Assembly (NCBI RefSeq): GCF_000179555.1
Contig: NZ_AECZ01000003.1
Coordinates: 62,001 to 126,000, forward strand
Length of the DNA: 64,000 nucleotides
DNA from: Solidesulfovibrio fructosivorans JJ]
GTDB lineage: Bacteria > Desulfobacterota > Desulfovibrionia > Desulfovibrionales > Desulfovibrionaceae
Direction of reading: 5' to 3'
In this document: piece after piece, positions 55,722-64,000 of the stretch
Layout: each line of letters starts with the position of its first letter
How positions within the stretch are numbered: the stretch's first letter is position 1
Translations under genes and position numbers: made by a program
The notes under the pieces: model-generated
Told to the model about the DNA's origin: nothing
Seen by the model: only the letters and a program-made list of their open reading frames with translations
Database searches by the model: none

Positions 55722-56117
55722 ATGCAGCGCATGAACTACTCTTCAGGAGCTCCTCTGGAGGACATCACCGGATACTCCCGGATGGTGAAAGTCGGCGACC
55801 ACATCTACATCGGCGGCACCACCGCCGTGCAGCCGGATGGCACCGTGGCCGGCGACAACCCGCATGATCAGGCCGCGTATATTTTCTCGAAATGCATCGC
55901 CCTGCTGCAACAGGTACAAGCCTCAGCTTCGGACGTCATCAAGGTCAAAGCCTACCTTACGGACATGGCCTACGCCAAAGACGTGGCCGCAGCATACAGC
56001 GAACACTTCAAGACCGTCAGGCCGCTGTTCACCATGGTTGAAACGCCCAAGCTCAATCGTCGGACCCAGTTCGTCGAAATCGAACTCGAGGCCCATATCG
56101 GCTGTGAACTCGGCTGA
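55722..56117 (+). CDS. ridA: RidA-family imine/enamine deaminase
   Basis: A 131-residue RidA (YjgF) protein: YSRMVKVGDHIYIGGTTAV, then the conserved region DVIKVKAYLTDM and the end LFTMVETPKLNRRTQFVEIELEA. The catalytic Arg of active RidA enzymes is expected near the C-terminal block (here NRRTQFVEIE), so deaminase activity is plausible. It hydrolyses reactive imines made by amine oxidases or PLP enzymes. AGGAGG seven bases before ATG 55722. First gene of the operon; the imine producer is probably the FAD dehydrogenase encoded downstream. Confidence 0.88.
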   Translation: MQRMNYSSGAPLEDITGYSRMVKVGDHIYIGGTTAVQPDGTVAGDNPHDQAAYIFSKCIALLQQVQASASDVIKVKAYLTDMAYAKDVAAAYSEHFKTVRPLFTMVETPKLNRRTQFVEIELEAHIGCELG

Positions 56118-56150
56118 CCCTGTACCCTCAAATCACAAGGAGCAAAACCA

Positions 56151-57287
56151 ATGACATACCCAAAGATTGAGTTTCTGTACCTCAACGAAGACGACATGAT
56201 CAAAGCAGGCGTTACCGACATGGCTGGCTGCGTGGACGCCATGGAGGAAATGTTTCGACTGCTCAAAGTCGGCGATTTCCGCATGGGCGGAGCGAACAAC
56301 AATTCCCATGGCGTGATGATGCTGTTCCCTGACGAGTCCCCCTTTCCGAACATGCCGCTGAACGGACCAGACCGTCGCTTCATGGCCATGCCGGCCTATC
56401 TCGGCGGCCGGTTCGATATGGTTGGCATGAAATGGTACGGATCAAACACTGCCAACAAGCAAAAAGATCTGCCGCGCTCCATTTTGATGCTGACGCTCAA
56501 CGACAAGGACACGGGTGCGCCGCTGGCCTACATGTCGGCCAACATCCTCAGCGCCTATCGCACCGGCGCGATCCCCGGGGTCGGCGTTCGCTATTTTGCC
56601 CGCGAGGAAAGCCGCGTTGTGGGCATTGTCGGACCCGGCGTCATGAGCAAGACCGCCTTTGACGCCTTCATGACCGTGCGTCCCGGCATTGCGCGCGTCA
56701 AGGTCAAAGGAAGGGGCAAAAAATCCATCTCCAGTTTCATCGATTACATCAAGAACAAATATCCGTCCGTAAAAGCCATTGAACCCGTCGACGCCATTGA
56801 AGACGCGGTGCGCGATGCCGACATCATCTGCGTAGCCACCTCCTCTCCGACAGGCAACGTCAACGAATACCCGTACATCAAGGAGGAATGGATCAAACCC
56901 GGTGCGGTCATCTGTTGCCCCGCCGCAGGACGTTTCGACGATGACTTCATCCTCAACCGCGCCCGCAACGTCGCAGATTACGTTGGGCTCTATGAAGCCT
57001 GGGCTGAAGAGATGCCGTATCCCGCCTACCACACCATTCCCATCCCGGCCGTGCATTGCATGGATCTTATCGCGGAAGGTCGGATGGACAAGAAGCAACT
57101 CGAGGATTTGGGCGACGTCATAACAGGAAAGCTGCCGGCACGCAGGCGCGATGACGAAACCGTTATCTATTCTGTCGGAGGCATGCCCATCGAGGATGTG
57201 GCCTGGGGGACCACCGTATACCGCAACGCTCTGGAACAGGGCATAGGCACCCGACTCAACCTCTGGGACAAACCGCAGCTCGCATAA
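56151..57287 (+). CDS. ornithine cyclodeaminase/mu-crystallin family protein
   Basis: A 378-residue NAD(P)-dependent protein: MSANILSAYRTGAIPGVGVRY (substrate-pocket helix), the Rossmann strand VVGIVGPGVMSKTAFDAF, and DADIICVATSSP. Members are ornithine cyclodeaminases, ketimine reductases, opine-type dehydrogenases, or the so-called tyramine oxidase subunit B. Located between RidA and a four-subunit dehydrogenase, it probably reduces or converts a cyclic imine. The second glycine-motif position has Met-Ser, so cofactor preference is uncertain. Confidence 0.85.
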   Translation: MTYPKIEFLYLNEDDMIKAGVTDMAGCVDAMEEMFRLLKVGDFRMGGANNNSHGVMMLFPDESPFPNMPLNGPDRRFMAMPAYLGGRFDMVGMKWYGSNTANKQKDLPRSILMLTLNDKDTGAPLAYMSANILSAYRTGAIPGVGVRYFAREESRVVGIVGPGVMSKTAFDAFMTVRPGIARVKVKGRGKKSISSFIDYIKNKYPSVKAIEPVDAIEDAVRDADIICVATSSPTGNVNEYPYIKEEWIKPGAVICCPAAGRFDDDFILNRARNVADYVGLYEAWAEEMPYPAYHTIPIPAVHCMDLIAEGRMDKKQLEDLGDVITGKLPARRRDDETVIYSVGGMPIEDVAWGTTVYRNALEQGIGTRLNLWDKPQLA

Positions 57288-57311
57288 ACCTGGCATGGCA
57301 GGAAAACTATC

Positions 57312-57635
57312 GTGCGCATCGAACAGCATCCCATTCTCGGGGAAACCCCGAAAGGCAAGCAGGTCACTTTTATCTGCGATGGCCAGGAGGTGACCGGCAT
57401 AGAAGGCGAACCCATTGCCGCGGCCCTTTACGCGTCGGGACTGCGGGTTCACCGATACACGACAAAGCACCGTGAGCCGCGCGGCGTGTTCTGCGCCATC
57501 GGCCGATGCACGGACTGCGTCATGATCGTGGACGGAAAACCGAACATACGCACCTGCGTCACCCCGCTGGTGGCGGGCATGCATGTGCAGACCCAAAACG
57601 GCGTCGTTCCCATGGGCGAGGAGAACAAGGAATGA
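57312..57635 (+). CDS. [2Fe-2S] small subunit of amine/proline-type dehydrogenase
   Basis: A 107-residue protein of the HcnA/sarcosine-oxidase-N type with a plant-type cluster motif CAIGRCTDC plus a later Cys (RTC). It starts at GTG 57312 (RIEQHPILG). Its stop overlaps the start of the next gene in an ATGA arrangement. Size and order match the delta subunit of four-subunit dye-linked L-proline dehydrogenases and the opine/hydrogen-cyanide-synthase family. Confidence 0.88.
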   Translation: MRIEQHPILGETPKGKQVTFICDGQEVTGIEGEPIAAALYASGLRVHRYTTKHREPRGVFCAIGRCTDCVMIVDGKPNIRTCVTPLVAGMHVQTQNGVVPMGEENKE

Positions 57636-59212
57636 CCAGACATGACCTGATCATTGTCGGAGCGGGGCCAGCTGGTCTGTCAGCAGCCATCGAGGCCGCG
57701 AGGCGGGGACTCGACGTCGTTGTCTTCGACGAAAACGCCAAGCCAGGCGGCCAGCTCTTCAAGCAAATCCACAAATTTTTTGGCTCAAAGGCACACAAGG
57801 CCAAGATTCGCGGCTTCAAAATCGGTGCGGACCTGCTGCGTGAAGCCAACGAGGCCGGTGTCCGGGTCGTGCTCGGAGCCGCGGTGACGGGGCTGTACCT
57901 GGACCATGAGGTTACGGTTCGAATCGATGATCGCCTGGAGCATTACAAGGCCGACGCCATCATCGTGGCAACGGGCGCATCGGAAAACATGGTGCCCTTC
58001 GAGGGCTGGACATTACCCGGTGTCATCGGCGCTGGCGCAGCCCAAACCATGATGAACCTGCATCACATCAGGCCGGGAAACAGGGTACTGATGCTCGGTT
58101 CGGGCAACGTCGGACTGGTGGTCGGTTTCCAGTTGTTGCAGGCGGGATGCGAAGTGGTGGCCGTGGTGGACGCGGCTCCCCGCATCGGCGGCTACGGTGT
58201 GCACGCAGCCAAGCTCGCCCGCTGCGGCGTCCCTTTTTTACTCTCGCACACCATACAAAAGGCCCACGGCACAAACGGAGTGACCGGGGTCACCATCACT
58301 CGGATCGGGTCGGACTGGGCTCCCCTCCCTGGGGAGGAAACGTATTACGACGTCGACACAATCTGCCTGGCCGTGGGCCTGTCTCCCATGTCGCAGCTAC
58401 TGAAAATGGCGGGCTGTCGGATGAAAGACTCCCCGCTCGGATACGTGCCTGATATCGACGCCACCGGTTCGACCAGCGTTCCCGGCATCTTTGCCGCGGG
58501 CGACGTCTCCGGCATTGAAGAAGCGAGTTCGGCCATGATCGAAGGACGTATCGCCGGTGTGGCCGCCGCCGAATACCTCGGCTTCATTGGCGCCGGCGAC
58601 CTTGAGCAAAACGTCGCGGATTTCGAAGAAGCGCTTGGCTGTCTGCGTGAAGGCATGTTTGCCCCGAAAAACCGAGGCAAGGAGATCGCCGCAACCGATG
58701 AGGGCATCCCCCTCTCCCGCGCCTTGCTGACCAAGGGCTACCTCGCCAATGACGAACTCGAGCGCTTCCCTGGCATTGCCGCTTCCCGCCGCGAAGGCAT
58801 TCACCCTGTCATCGAATGCACGCAAAACATCCCCTGCAACCCGTGCCAGGACGCCTGCAAACAACACTGCATTAAAATTGGCGAGAAGATCACCGTCTTG
58901 CCGGTAATTGATACGGAACAGCTGTGCACAGGCTGTGGGATGTGCGTGGCTTCCTGCTCCGGACAAGCCATCTTCCTGATCGACGAATCGCAAAATGACG
59001 GCTTTGCTACGGTGACCTTGCCCTATGAATTCCTGCCCCTCCCCTCTCCCGGGACCCTTGGCAAAGGATTGGACCGCAGCGGCAGCCCGGTCTGTGATGC
59101 GGAAGTCGTGGACGTCAAAACCGTCAAGGCTTTTGACCAGACATCCTTGGTGACCATGCGCGTACCGGCGGACATGGCCATGACGGCGCGTTTCTTTCGT
59201 GCGGCAAGTTAA
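57632..59212 (+). CDS. FAD/NAD-binding large subunit with Fe-S motifs (alpha subunit)
   Basis: A 526-residue flavoprotein. LIIVGAGPAGLSAAIEAAR binds FAD; VLMLGSGNVGLVVGFQLL is the second nucleotide site; GIFAAGDVSG closes the FAD site. The C-terminal part has CNPCQDACKQHC and CTGCGMCVASC, which can bind iron-sulfur clusters. It resembles HcnB, LhpE/LhpF and proline dehydrogenase alpha subunits, which move electrons from the amine-oxidising subunit to an acceptor. Translationally coupled to the small [2Fe-2S] subunit. Confidence 0.9.
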   Translation: MTRHDLIIVGAGPAGLSAAIEAARRGLDVVVFDENAKPGGQLFKQIHKFFGSKAHKAKIRGFKIGADLLREANEAGVRVVLGAAVTGLYLDHEVTVRIDDRLEHYKADAIIVATGASENMVPFEGWTLPGVIGAGAAQTMMNLHHIRPGNRVLMLGSGNVGLVVGFQLLQAGCEVVAVVDAAPRIGGYGVHAAKLARCGVPFLLSHTIQKAHGTNGVTGVTITRIGSDWAPLPGEETYYDVDTICLAVGLSPMSQLLKMAGCRMKDSPLGYVPDIDATGSTSVPGIFAAGDVSGIEEASSAMIEGRIAGVAAAEYLGFIGAGDLEQNVADFEEALGCLREGMFAPKNRGKEIAATDEGIPLSRALLTKGYLANDELERFPGIAASRREGIHPVIECTQNIPCNPCQDACKQHCIKIGEKITVLPVIDTEQLCTGCGMCVASCSGQAIFLIDESQNDGFATVTLPYEFLPLPSPGTLGKGLDRSGSPVCDAEVVDVKTVKAFDQTSLVTMRVPADMAMTARFFRAAS

Positions 59213-59289
59213 ACCGGTGTGCATCGTATTGTCCGCAACAATTGCCCCTCTCCTCAGTGCAAGGCCTTAATCTGGCCGGGAGGAACACT

Positions 59290-59622
59290 ATGCATGATTT
59301 CAACGACAGATCGACAGATATCGGCCCGTTCATCCCTCAGCCGGATGATGACTTGCTCATCTGCCGCTGTGAGGAAGTGACCAAAGGCGAAATTCGCCGG
59401 GCCGTCCATGACGGCATGTTTACCCTGACAGAGATTCGCCGCTACCTCCGCACGGGCATGGGCCTGTGCCAGGGCCAGACCTGCGGGACGTTAATCAAAC
59501 GCATTGTGGCCAGAGAGTTGGGCATTTCACCTTTGGAGCTCGAACCAACGGTTTCACGCGCACCCATGCGTCCGGTGGAGATGCGCATTATGGCCAATGA
59601 CGTATCGGGAAATCGCAAATGA
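59290..59622 (+). CDS. BFD-type [2Fe-2S] subunit
   Basis: A 110-residue protein with the bacterioferritin-associated-ferredoxin motif: LICRCEEVTKGEIRRAVHDG and GMGLCQGQTCGTLI (four Cys). In homologous dehydrogenases this domain links the flavin subunits. GGGAGG six bases before ATG 59290. Its stop overlaps the next start (ATGA). Confidence 0.9.
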   Translation: MHDFNDRSTDIGPFIPQPDDDLLICRCEEVTKGEIRRAVHDGMFTLTEIRRYLRTGMGLCQGQTCGTLIKRIVARELGISPLELEPTVSRAPMRPVEMRIMANDVSGNRK

Positions 59623-60746
59623 GCAACAACACGGACGTGCTCATCATAGGCAGCGGGATCACAGGCAACGCCACTGCTTATTATCTGACCCGAAAGGGGC
59701 TGTCGGTTACCGTGCTGGAAAAAAGCCCGCATATCGGCAATGGAGGTTCAACCCGTAACGGAGGCGGTGTCCGTCAGTCAGGCCGCGACAAGCGCGAGTT
59801 GCCCCTGGCCATATACGCGGTGCAAAACCTGTGGCCGACCCTGTCGGACGAACTGGAAATGGATGTCGAATACTACCAGGCCGGCAATCTGCGCCTGGGG
59901 AAGACCGACGCCCATATGACAACCCTTGTCGGGCTGACGGAGAAGGCGCGTTCAACGGGGCTGGACGTTCGCATGATCGATGGCGCGGAGGCCCGCGAAA
60001 TCTGCCCGTATCTCTCCGACCAGGTTTTGGGCGCCAGTTGGTGTCCCACCGACGGCCACGCCAACCCTCTGCTGGCGACACTGGCGTATTATCGACAGGC
60101 TCGTCGCCTCGGCGCGCGCTTCATCACCGGTGAAGAAGTGACTGCCATACGGAAGGTCCGCGGTCGAGCCAGAAAAGTCATCACAAAGACAGCTACATAC
60201 GAAGCTGAAACCATCATTCTTGCAGCCGGGTTCGAAAGCCGCCCCATCGCCTCCGCCGTCGGCATCGATGTACCGATGACCAGGGCGCTGCTGGAAGTGC
60301 TGGTGACGGAAGCGCAGCCGCCCATGTTTTATCAGATGCTCGGCACTGCCGCGGCAGACTTTTACGGGCACCAGAGCACGCATGGATCGTTCGTGTTCGG
60401 CGGAATATCCGGACTGGAAAGCGTGAACAAGGACAATGGAACGCCTGTGACCAACAGCTTGACGGCCTCATGCTGCTGCAGGGGCATCATGGATTATTTC
60501 CCCTGCCTGGCGGACGCGAAGATAGTCCGCACCTGGGCCGGATGGATCGACGTCTGCGCCGATCACATTCCAGTCCTGAGCACTGTGGAGGAGGTCCCAG
60601 GGTTGATTCTTGCGTGCGGCTTTTCCGGACATGGTTTCGGTATAGCGCCTGCCGTGGGGACACTCCTGGCCCAGATGGCGGCTGGAGAAGACCCCGTGCT
60701 CGATGTCGAAGCGTTCAGGTACGACCGCTTCAAAGCCAAGATCTGA
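59619..60746 (+). CDS. DAO-family FAD oxidoreductase (amine-oxidising beta subunit)
   Basis: A 375-residue flavoprotein of the glycine/sarcosine/D-amino acid oxidase superfamily: VLIIGSGITGNATAYYLTRKG, NGGSTRNGGGVRQSG (flavin phosphate loop), TWAGWIDVCADHIPV and ACGFSGHGFGIAPAVG. It should oxidise a secondary amine or amino acid to an imine and pass electrons to the other subunits. In a strict anaerobe it would act as a dehydrogenase, not an oxidase. The substrate could be proline, hydroxyproline, an opine or an N-methyl amino acid. Confidence 0.9.
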   Translation: MSNNTDVLIIGSGITGNATAYYLTRKGLSVTVLEKSPHIGNGGSTRNGGGVRQSGRDKRELPLAIYAVQNLWPTLSDELEMDVEYYQAGNLRLGKTDAHMTTLVGLTEKARSTGLDVRMIDGAEAREICPYLSDQVLGASWCPTDGHANPLLATLAYYRQARRLGARFITGEEVTAIRKVRGRARKVITKTATYEAETIILAAGFESRPIASAVGIDVPMTRALLEVLVTEAQPPMFYQMLGTAAADFYGHQSTHGSFVFGGISGLESVNKDNGTPVTNSLTASCCCRGIMDYFPCLADAKIVRTWAGWIDVCADHIPVLSTVEEVPGLILACGFSGHGFGIAPAVGTLLAQMAAGEDPVLDVEAFRYDRFKAKI

Positions 60747-60763
60747 GTGCTCAAGGAATCGTC

Positions 60764-62194
60764 GTGAAATACAGAGTCGAACAAGACAGCCTCGGTCAGC
60801 GCCAGGTCCCTGCTTCGGCCTATTATGGGATACAGACGCTTAGGGCCATGGAAAATTTTCAGGTCACAGGCATCCCCATATCCCATTATCCCCGACAGAT
60901 TCAGGGGCTGGCATGCATCAAAAAAGCTGCTGCCCTGGTCAACATGGAACTCGGGTTGCTCGATCCGGCCATGGGCGAGGCCATCGTGAAAGCGTGTCAC
61001 GAAGTCCGGGCCGGCCTTCTGGATGATCAGTTCTCGGTGGACGTCATCCAGGGGGGCGCAGGGACTTCGGTGAACATGAACATGAATGAAGTCCTCGCCA
61101 ACCGGGCGCTGGAAATTCTTGGCCATTCCAAGGGGGAGTATACATTCTGCCACCCCAACAACCACGTCAACCTGTCCCAATCCACCAACGACGTATACCC
61201 CACGTGCCTTCGCCTGAGTTCGATCTGGACCGGGCAGGATCTCATCCGGGCATTATACCGCCTGCGGCAGGGGTTCGATGCCAAGGGAGCCGAGTTCTCC
61301 GACGTGATCAAGATGGGAAGGACCCAGCTCCAGGACGCCGTCCCGATGACCCTGGGGCAGGAATTCTCCGCATACGGGGTCACCATCGGTGAAGACATCC
61401 AACGTCTCGAGGAAGTCCTTGATCTTTTGCTGGAGATCAATATGGGCGGCACGGCCATCGGGACAGGCATCAATACCAAGCCTGGTTACGCCCCCATGGT
61501 CTGCGAACAACTGGCCCACATTACGGGCCTGCCCCTCGTCAAATCGGCAGACCTGGTTGAGGCGAGCAGTGATACGGGCGTTTTCGTGCAGCTTTCAGGC
61601 GTCCTCAAGCGCATCGCCGTCAAGTTGTCCAAGATCTGCAACGACCTTCGCCTGCTCTCCTCCGGTCCTTTTGCCGGGCTCAACGAAATCAACCTCCCCC
61701 CCATGCAGCCGGGGTCTTCCATCATGCCCGGAAAGGTCAATCCCGTTATCCCGGAGGTGGTCAACCAAGTCTGTTTTCGGGTCATCGGGAACGATCTGAC
61801 GGTGACCATGGCTGCCGAGGCCGGACAGCTTGAGCTCAACGTGTTCGAGCCAATCATCGCCTTCAACATATTCCAGTCCATGGACATGCTCACCAGAGCT
61901 TCGGTCATTTTGCGGGAACGGTGCCTGCTGGGAATCACCGCCAACCGGGAACGATGTCTGGAGTTGGTCCACGGCTCGGCCGGTATCGTGACCATCCTGG
62001 TCCCCTACCTCGGCTATGACGAGGCGGCCTGCATTGCCAAGGAAGCTCAATGCTCAGGGAGAGCGGCATACGACTTGATACTCGAGAAAGGGATCATGAC
62101 CTCGTCCCTTCTCAAAGACATTCTGGACCCGGCCAAGATGACCGGTCCACGCATGATTCCCAGGGAGAGAAAATACGACAGGCTTCAAGGATAA
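60764..62194 (+). CDS. aspA: aspartate ammonia-lyase / fumarase superfamily lyase
   Basis: A 476-residue lyase with the superfamily signature GSSIMPGKVNP and other conserved blocks: VKYRVEQDSLGQRQVPASAYYG, GGAGTSVNMNMNEVLANRAL, LSQSTNDVYPT. Sequence style (YYGIQTLRAMENF) favours aspartase over fumarase. The reaction would be L-aspartate to fumarate and ammonia; fumarate then feeds anaerobic respiration. GTG 60764, six bases after AAGGA, is chosen; the open frame upstream lies in the previous gene. Confidence 0.88.
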   Translation: MKYRVEQDSLGQRQVPASAYYGIQTLRAMENFQVTGIPISHYPRQIQGLACIKKAAALVNMELGLLDPAMGEAIVKACHEVRAGLLDDQFSVDVIQGGAGTSVNMNMNEVLANRALEILGHSKGEYTFCHPNNHVNLSQSTNDVYPTCLRLSSIWTGQDLIRALYRLRQGFDAKGAEFSDVIKMGRTQLQDAVPMTLGQEFSAYGVTIGEDIQRLEEVLDLLLEINMGGTAIGTGINTKPGYAPMVCEQLAHITGLPLVKSADLVEASSDTGVFVQLSGVLKRIAVKLSKICNDLRLLSSGPFAGLNEINLPPMQPGSSIMPGKVNPVIPEVVNQVCFRVIGNDLTVTMAAEAGQLELNVFEPIIAFNIFQSMDMLTRASVILRERCLLGITANRERCLELVHGSAGIVTILVPYLGYDEAACIAKEAQCSGRAAYDLILEKGIMTSSLLKDILDPAKMTGPRMIPRERKYDRLQG

Positions 62195-62219
62195 CATGTA
62201 CTAAGATAACATGTACTAA
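62190..62219. repeat. 15-base exact tandem duplication
   Basis: GATAACATGTACTAA occurs twice head to tail (62190-62204, 62205-62219), spanning the aspartase stop codon and the spacer to the permease. The second copy ends 13 bases before the permease ATG. Confidence 0.85.
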
Positions 62220-62232
62220 CCGGGAGTACGCT

Positions 62233-63723
62233 ATGAAGGCAGAGCTACGAAAAACCCTCGGTTTCTTTTCCTGCTTTTCCGTTGCAGTGGGATTGGTTGT
62301 TGCTTCCAGCACTCTGGTCTCTCTTGGCCAGGGAATGGGGTTGGCTGGAGGCGGATTCATCATTGCCATGGCAGCGGCCTGGGTCCTGCAGTTGTTTTCC
62401 GCGCAAAGTTACGCGGAACTCTCCTGCATGATGCCCCACGCCGGAGGCATCAGGTCCTACACCAAGGTCTCCATGGGCTCGCTGCCCGCAATGGCCGCAG
62501 TGATACTAGCCTATATCATCCCCAACCTCTTTGCCGCGCCGGCGGAACTGGCGGTGGCAGGGACGGTCATCAAAGAAACCTTTGTCCCCGGTATCCCTTC
62601 CATCGTCTGTGGAGGGCTGCTTCTGGCTCTGCTGACCATTACTAATGTCATAGGCGTGGATGTCTTCGCCAAGCTTCAGATAGCCTTCACGCTGACCATG
62701 ATGATCTCCATGGCCCTGCTCGGCATTATCGGCCTGACTGGAATTGGCGCCCGGCCTGCACCGGACCTGCCGAACATGCCGTTCAATCCGATGGGAATAG
62801 GCGTACTCGGCCTGACGGCGTTGGCCATCTGGCTGTACATAGGCATCGAGTTCGTCACGCCGATGGCCCAGGAAGCCAGGCAGGCCGAGAAAAACATTCC
62901 CCGTGCCATGTTTTACGGACTCTTGGCGATCTTTTGTGTCAATCTTGTGTACGGATATGCTTCGCTTAAGTATGTCCCGGCGGAGCAGTTGGCCAACTCC
63001 AATCATCCCCACGTGGACATGGCTCTGGCCATGCTCGGCAAGCCCGGCATGATTTGGATCGCCATCGTCTCTGTCTTCGCCAGCGCCAGCACCATCAACA
63101 CCGTTATCGGCGTCGTCCCACGCATGCTGTACGGGATGGCCGTCAGCCGCGAGCTGCCTGCAGTCTTTCGATCCATTCACCCCCGCTTCCATACACCATG
63201 GATAGGTATTTTGTTCATGGCCGGCTGCATAAGCCTGTTTTTCTTCGGAGGCATATATAAAGCGCCCAATCTTATTGTCTACATCCTGGCCGCTTGCTGC
63301 TCATGGCTGTTTGCCTACATCATCGCCCACCTCGACGTCATCATCCTTCGCCGCCGCTATCCGCATTTCAAGCGTCCGTACAAGGCCCCGTTTTATCCGA
63401 TTCCGCAGATTATCGGCGCCCTCGGTATGGGGTACGCCATCGTGAACATTGCGCCCGTCCCCGAGATGGAAAGCACTATTTTCCGCCTTGTCGGCATTAT
63501 GGTCGCCGGAACGTTCGTCTATGTAATCTTCTGGCTGCGCTTTATCGCCAAGGAGCCCATGTTCCGTCCCATGCCCATGCAGGATGCGCAAGAGGAATGG
63601 GGCCTCGTGGAAAAAGAGCTCTACCCAAACGGCATTCCGGCAACTTTTGTTATCAATCCCGGCTGCATCCCAAACTGCGGTTCGGACATCAACCCGGTTG
63701 CAGCTGTCTCAACCGACAAGTAG
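62233..63723 (+). CDS. APC-superfamily amino acid permease
   Basis: A 496-residue polytopic permease with about twelve transmembrane helices. The first helix GLVVASSTLVSLGQGMGLAGG is the APC substrate-binding unwound region, followed by SCMMPHAGGIRSYTKVSMG and IEFVTPMAQEARQAEKNIPRA. A C-terminal tail of about 50 residues contains two Cys (CIPNCG). It probably imports the compound degraded by the operon. GGGAG six bases before ATG 62233. Confidence 0.92.
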   Translation: MKAELRKTLGFFSCFSVAVGLVVASSTLVSLGQGMGLAGGGFIIAMAAAWVLQLFSAQSYAELSCMMPHAGGIRSYTKVSMGSLPAMAAVILAYIIPNLFAAPAELAVAGTVIKETFVPGIPSIVCGGLLLALLTITNVIGVDVFAKLQIAFTLTMMISMALLGIIGLTGIGARPAPDLPNMPFNPMGIGVLGLTALAIWLYIGIEFVTPMAQEARQAEKNIPRAMFYGLLAIFCVNLVYGYASLKYVPAEQLANSNHPHVDMALAMLGKPGMIWIAIVSVFASASTINTVIGVVPRMLYGMAVSRELPAVFRSIHPRFHTPWIGILFMAGCISLFFFGGIYKAPNLIVYILAACCSWLFAYIIAHLDVIILRRRYPHFKRPYKAPFYPIPQIIGALGMGYAIVNIAPVPEMESTIFRLVGIMVAGTFVYVIFWLRFIAKEPMFRPMPMQDAQEEWGLVEKELYPNGIPATFVINPGCIPNCGSDINPVAAVSTDK

Positions 63724-63744
63724 TCACAACTCCTGGGAGGCATC

Positions 63745-64000
63745 ATGTATCTTATTCAGTCAATCATTCGTCCGGAAAAAATACTTGAAGTGGCCGAGGC
63801 CCTCGCTGCAATCGGCGTGTACGGCATGACCAAATTCTCGGTTGTCGGGCGTGGCAAGCAAAGCGGCCTCAAAGTCGGGGACATTATGTACAAGGATATG
63901 CCCAAGGAAATAGTCCAGACGATTGTCGACGCAGAACAGAAGGATGCCGCTGTGGCAACGATCATGAAGGTGGCGCGCACCGGAGAAGGGAACCATGGTG
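63745..64000 (+). CDS. P-II nitrogen regulator, NifI-like (3' end outside window)
   Basis: The first 85 residues of a P-II protein are visible: MYLIQSIIRPEKILEVAEAL, GVYGMTKFSVVGRGKQSG, then a T-loop KVGDIMYKDMPKEIVQ and ATIMKVARTGEG. The shape (short T-loop with LKVGDxMYxDMPKE) is closest to NifI1-type proteins rather than GlnB. It is placed right behind an amino acid permease, 21 bases after its stop, where no AmtB or nif gene is visible. It may sense nitrogen released by the operon and control transport or uptake. Partial gene. Confidence 0.88.
   Translation, partial: MYLIQSIIRPEKILEVAEALAAIGVYGMTKFSVVGRGKQSGLKVGDIMYKDMPKEIVQTIVDAEQKDAAVATIMKVARTGEGNHG

Overview
The window looks like a chromosomal segment of a GC-rich sulfate-reducing deltaproteobacterium of the Desulfovibrio/Solidesulfovibrio type. 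That placement is inferred from gene content and style: multihaem cytochromes, DsrE, CGGC and DUF364 proteins, a NifX/DUF134 regulator, a CoA-disulfide-reductase/rhodanese fusion, DUF5320, and typical GC-rich palindromic spacers. No rRNA and no complete tRNA were seen.

Layout. 1-2.4 kb: end of a surface-polysaccharide locus (glycosyltransferase, asparagine-synthase-type amidotransferase). 2.4-11 kb: core-like genes (unknown helical protein, PAS-GGDEF cyclase, DASS transporter with PadR regulator, a PEP-synthase-like protein without the catalytic barrel, a FAD oxidoreductase), with long nested inverted repeats in the spacers. 11.2-28.4 kb: an envelope cluster (AraC regulator, outer-membrane barrel, DUF2092, Gly/Pro-rich secreted protein, two secreted sulfatases, DUF1254/DUF1214 lipoprotein, MlaD-type MCE protein, secreted HAD hydrolase, remains of a porin) that also holds an operon for a cytochrome b, a Rieske protein and an octahaem cytochrome c with TPRs. 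28.4-35 kb: a patchwork with an IS3 remnant, an RRM protein, a HEPN/MNT toxin-antitoxin pair and a SNF2 helicase-SWIM pair. 35.5-41.3 kb: a LacI-controlled ABC uptake operon ending in a metallophosphoesterase; its second permease is fused in frame to the ATPase, with a ribosome-binding site and ATG preserved inside the fusion. 41.6-44 kb: a tiny transcription unit with an in-frame amber codon, then a CoA-disulfide reductase/rhodanese.

44.3-54 kb is accessory in character. DsrE and a metallo-hydrolase precede a seven-gene operon (CGGC, DUF364, DUF364, CGGC, DUF5320, Gly-rich zinc ribbon, DUF134-NifX) with two matching palindromes at its promoter; an aldehyde dehydrogenase/radical SAM pair follows. 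This segment lies between two similar direct repeats rich in GCCAAC/GTTGGC motifs. Beside the right repeat is the 3' end of a tRNA or tmRNA with its terminator, as left by integrative elements.

54.2-64 kb: an AraC regulator divergent from an amine/amino-acid catabolic operon (RidA, ornithine-cyclodeaminase family, a four-subunit FAD/Fe-S dehydrogenase, aspartase/fumarase-type lyase, APC permease) leading into a NifI-like P-II protein cut by the window end. The likely logic is uptake of an amino compound, its dehydrogenation to an imine, imine hydrolysis or reduction, and release of ammonia sensed by P-II.

The best candidates for undescribed biology are the seven-gene CGGC/DUF364/NifX operon with its operators, the permease-ATPase fusion with an internal start, the amber-containing mini-gene, and the bc-like operon with an octahaem TPR cytochrome.
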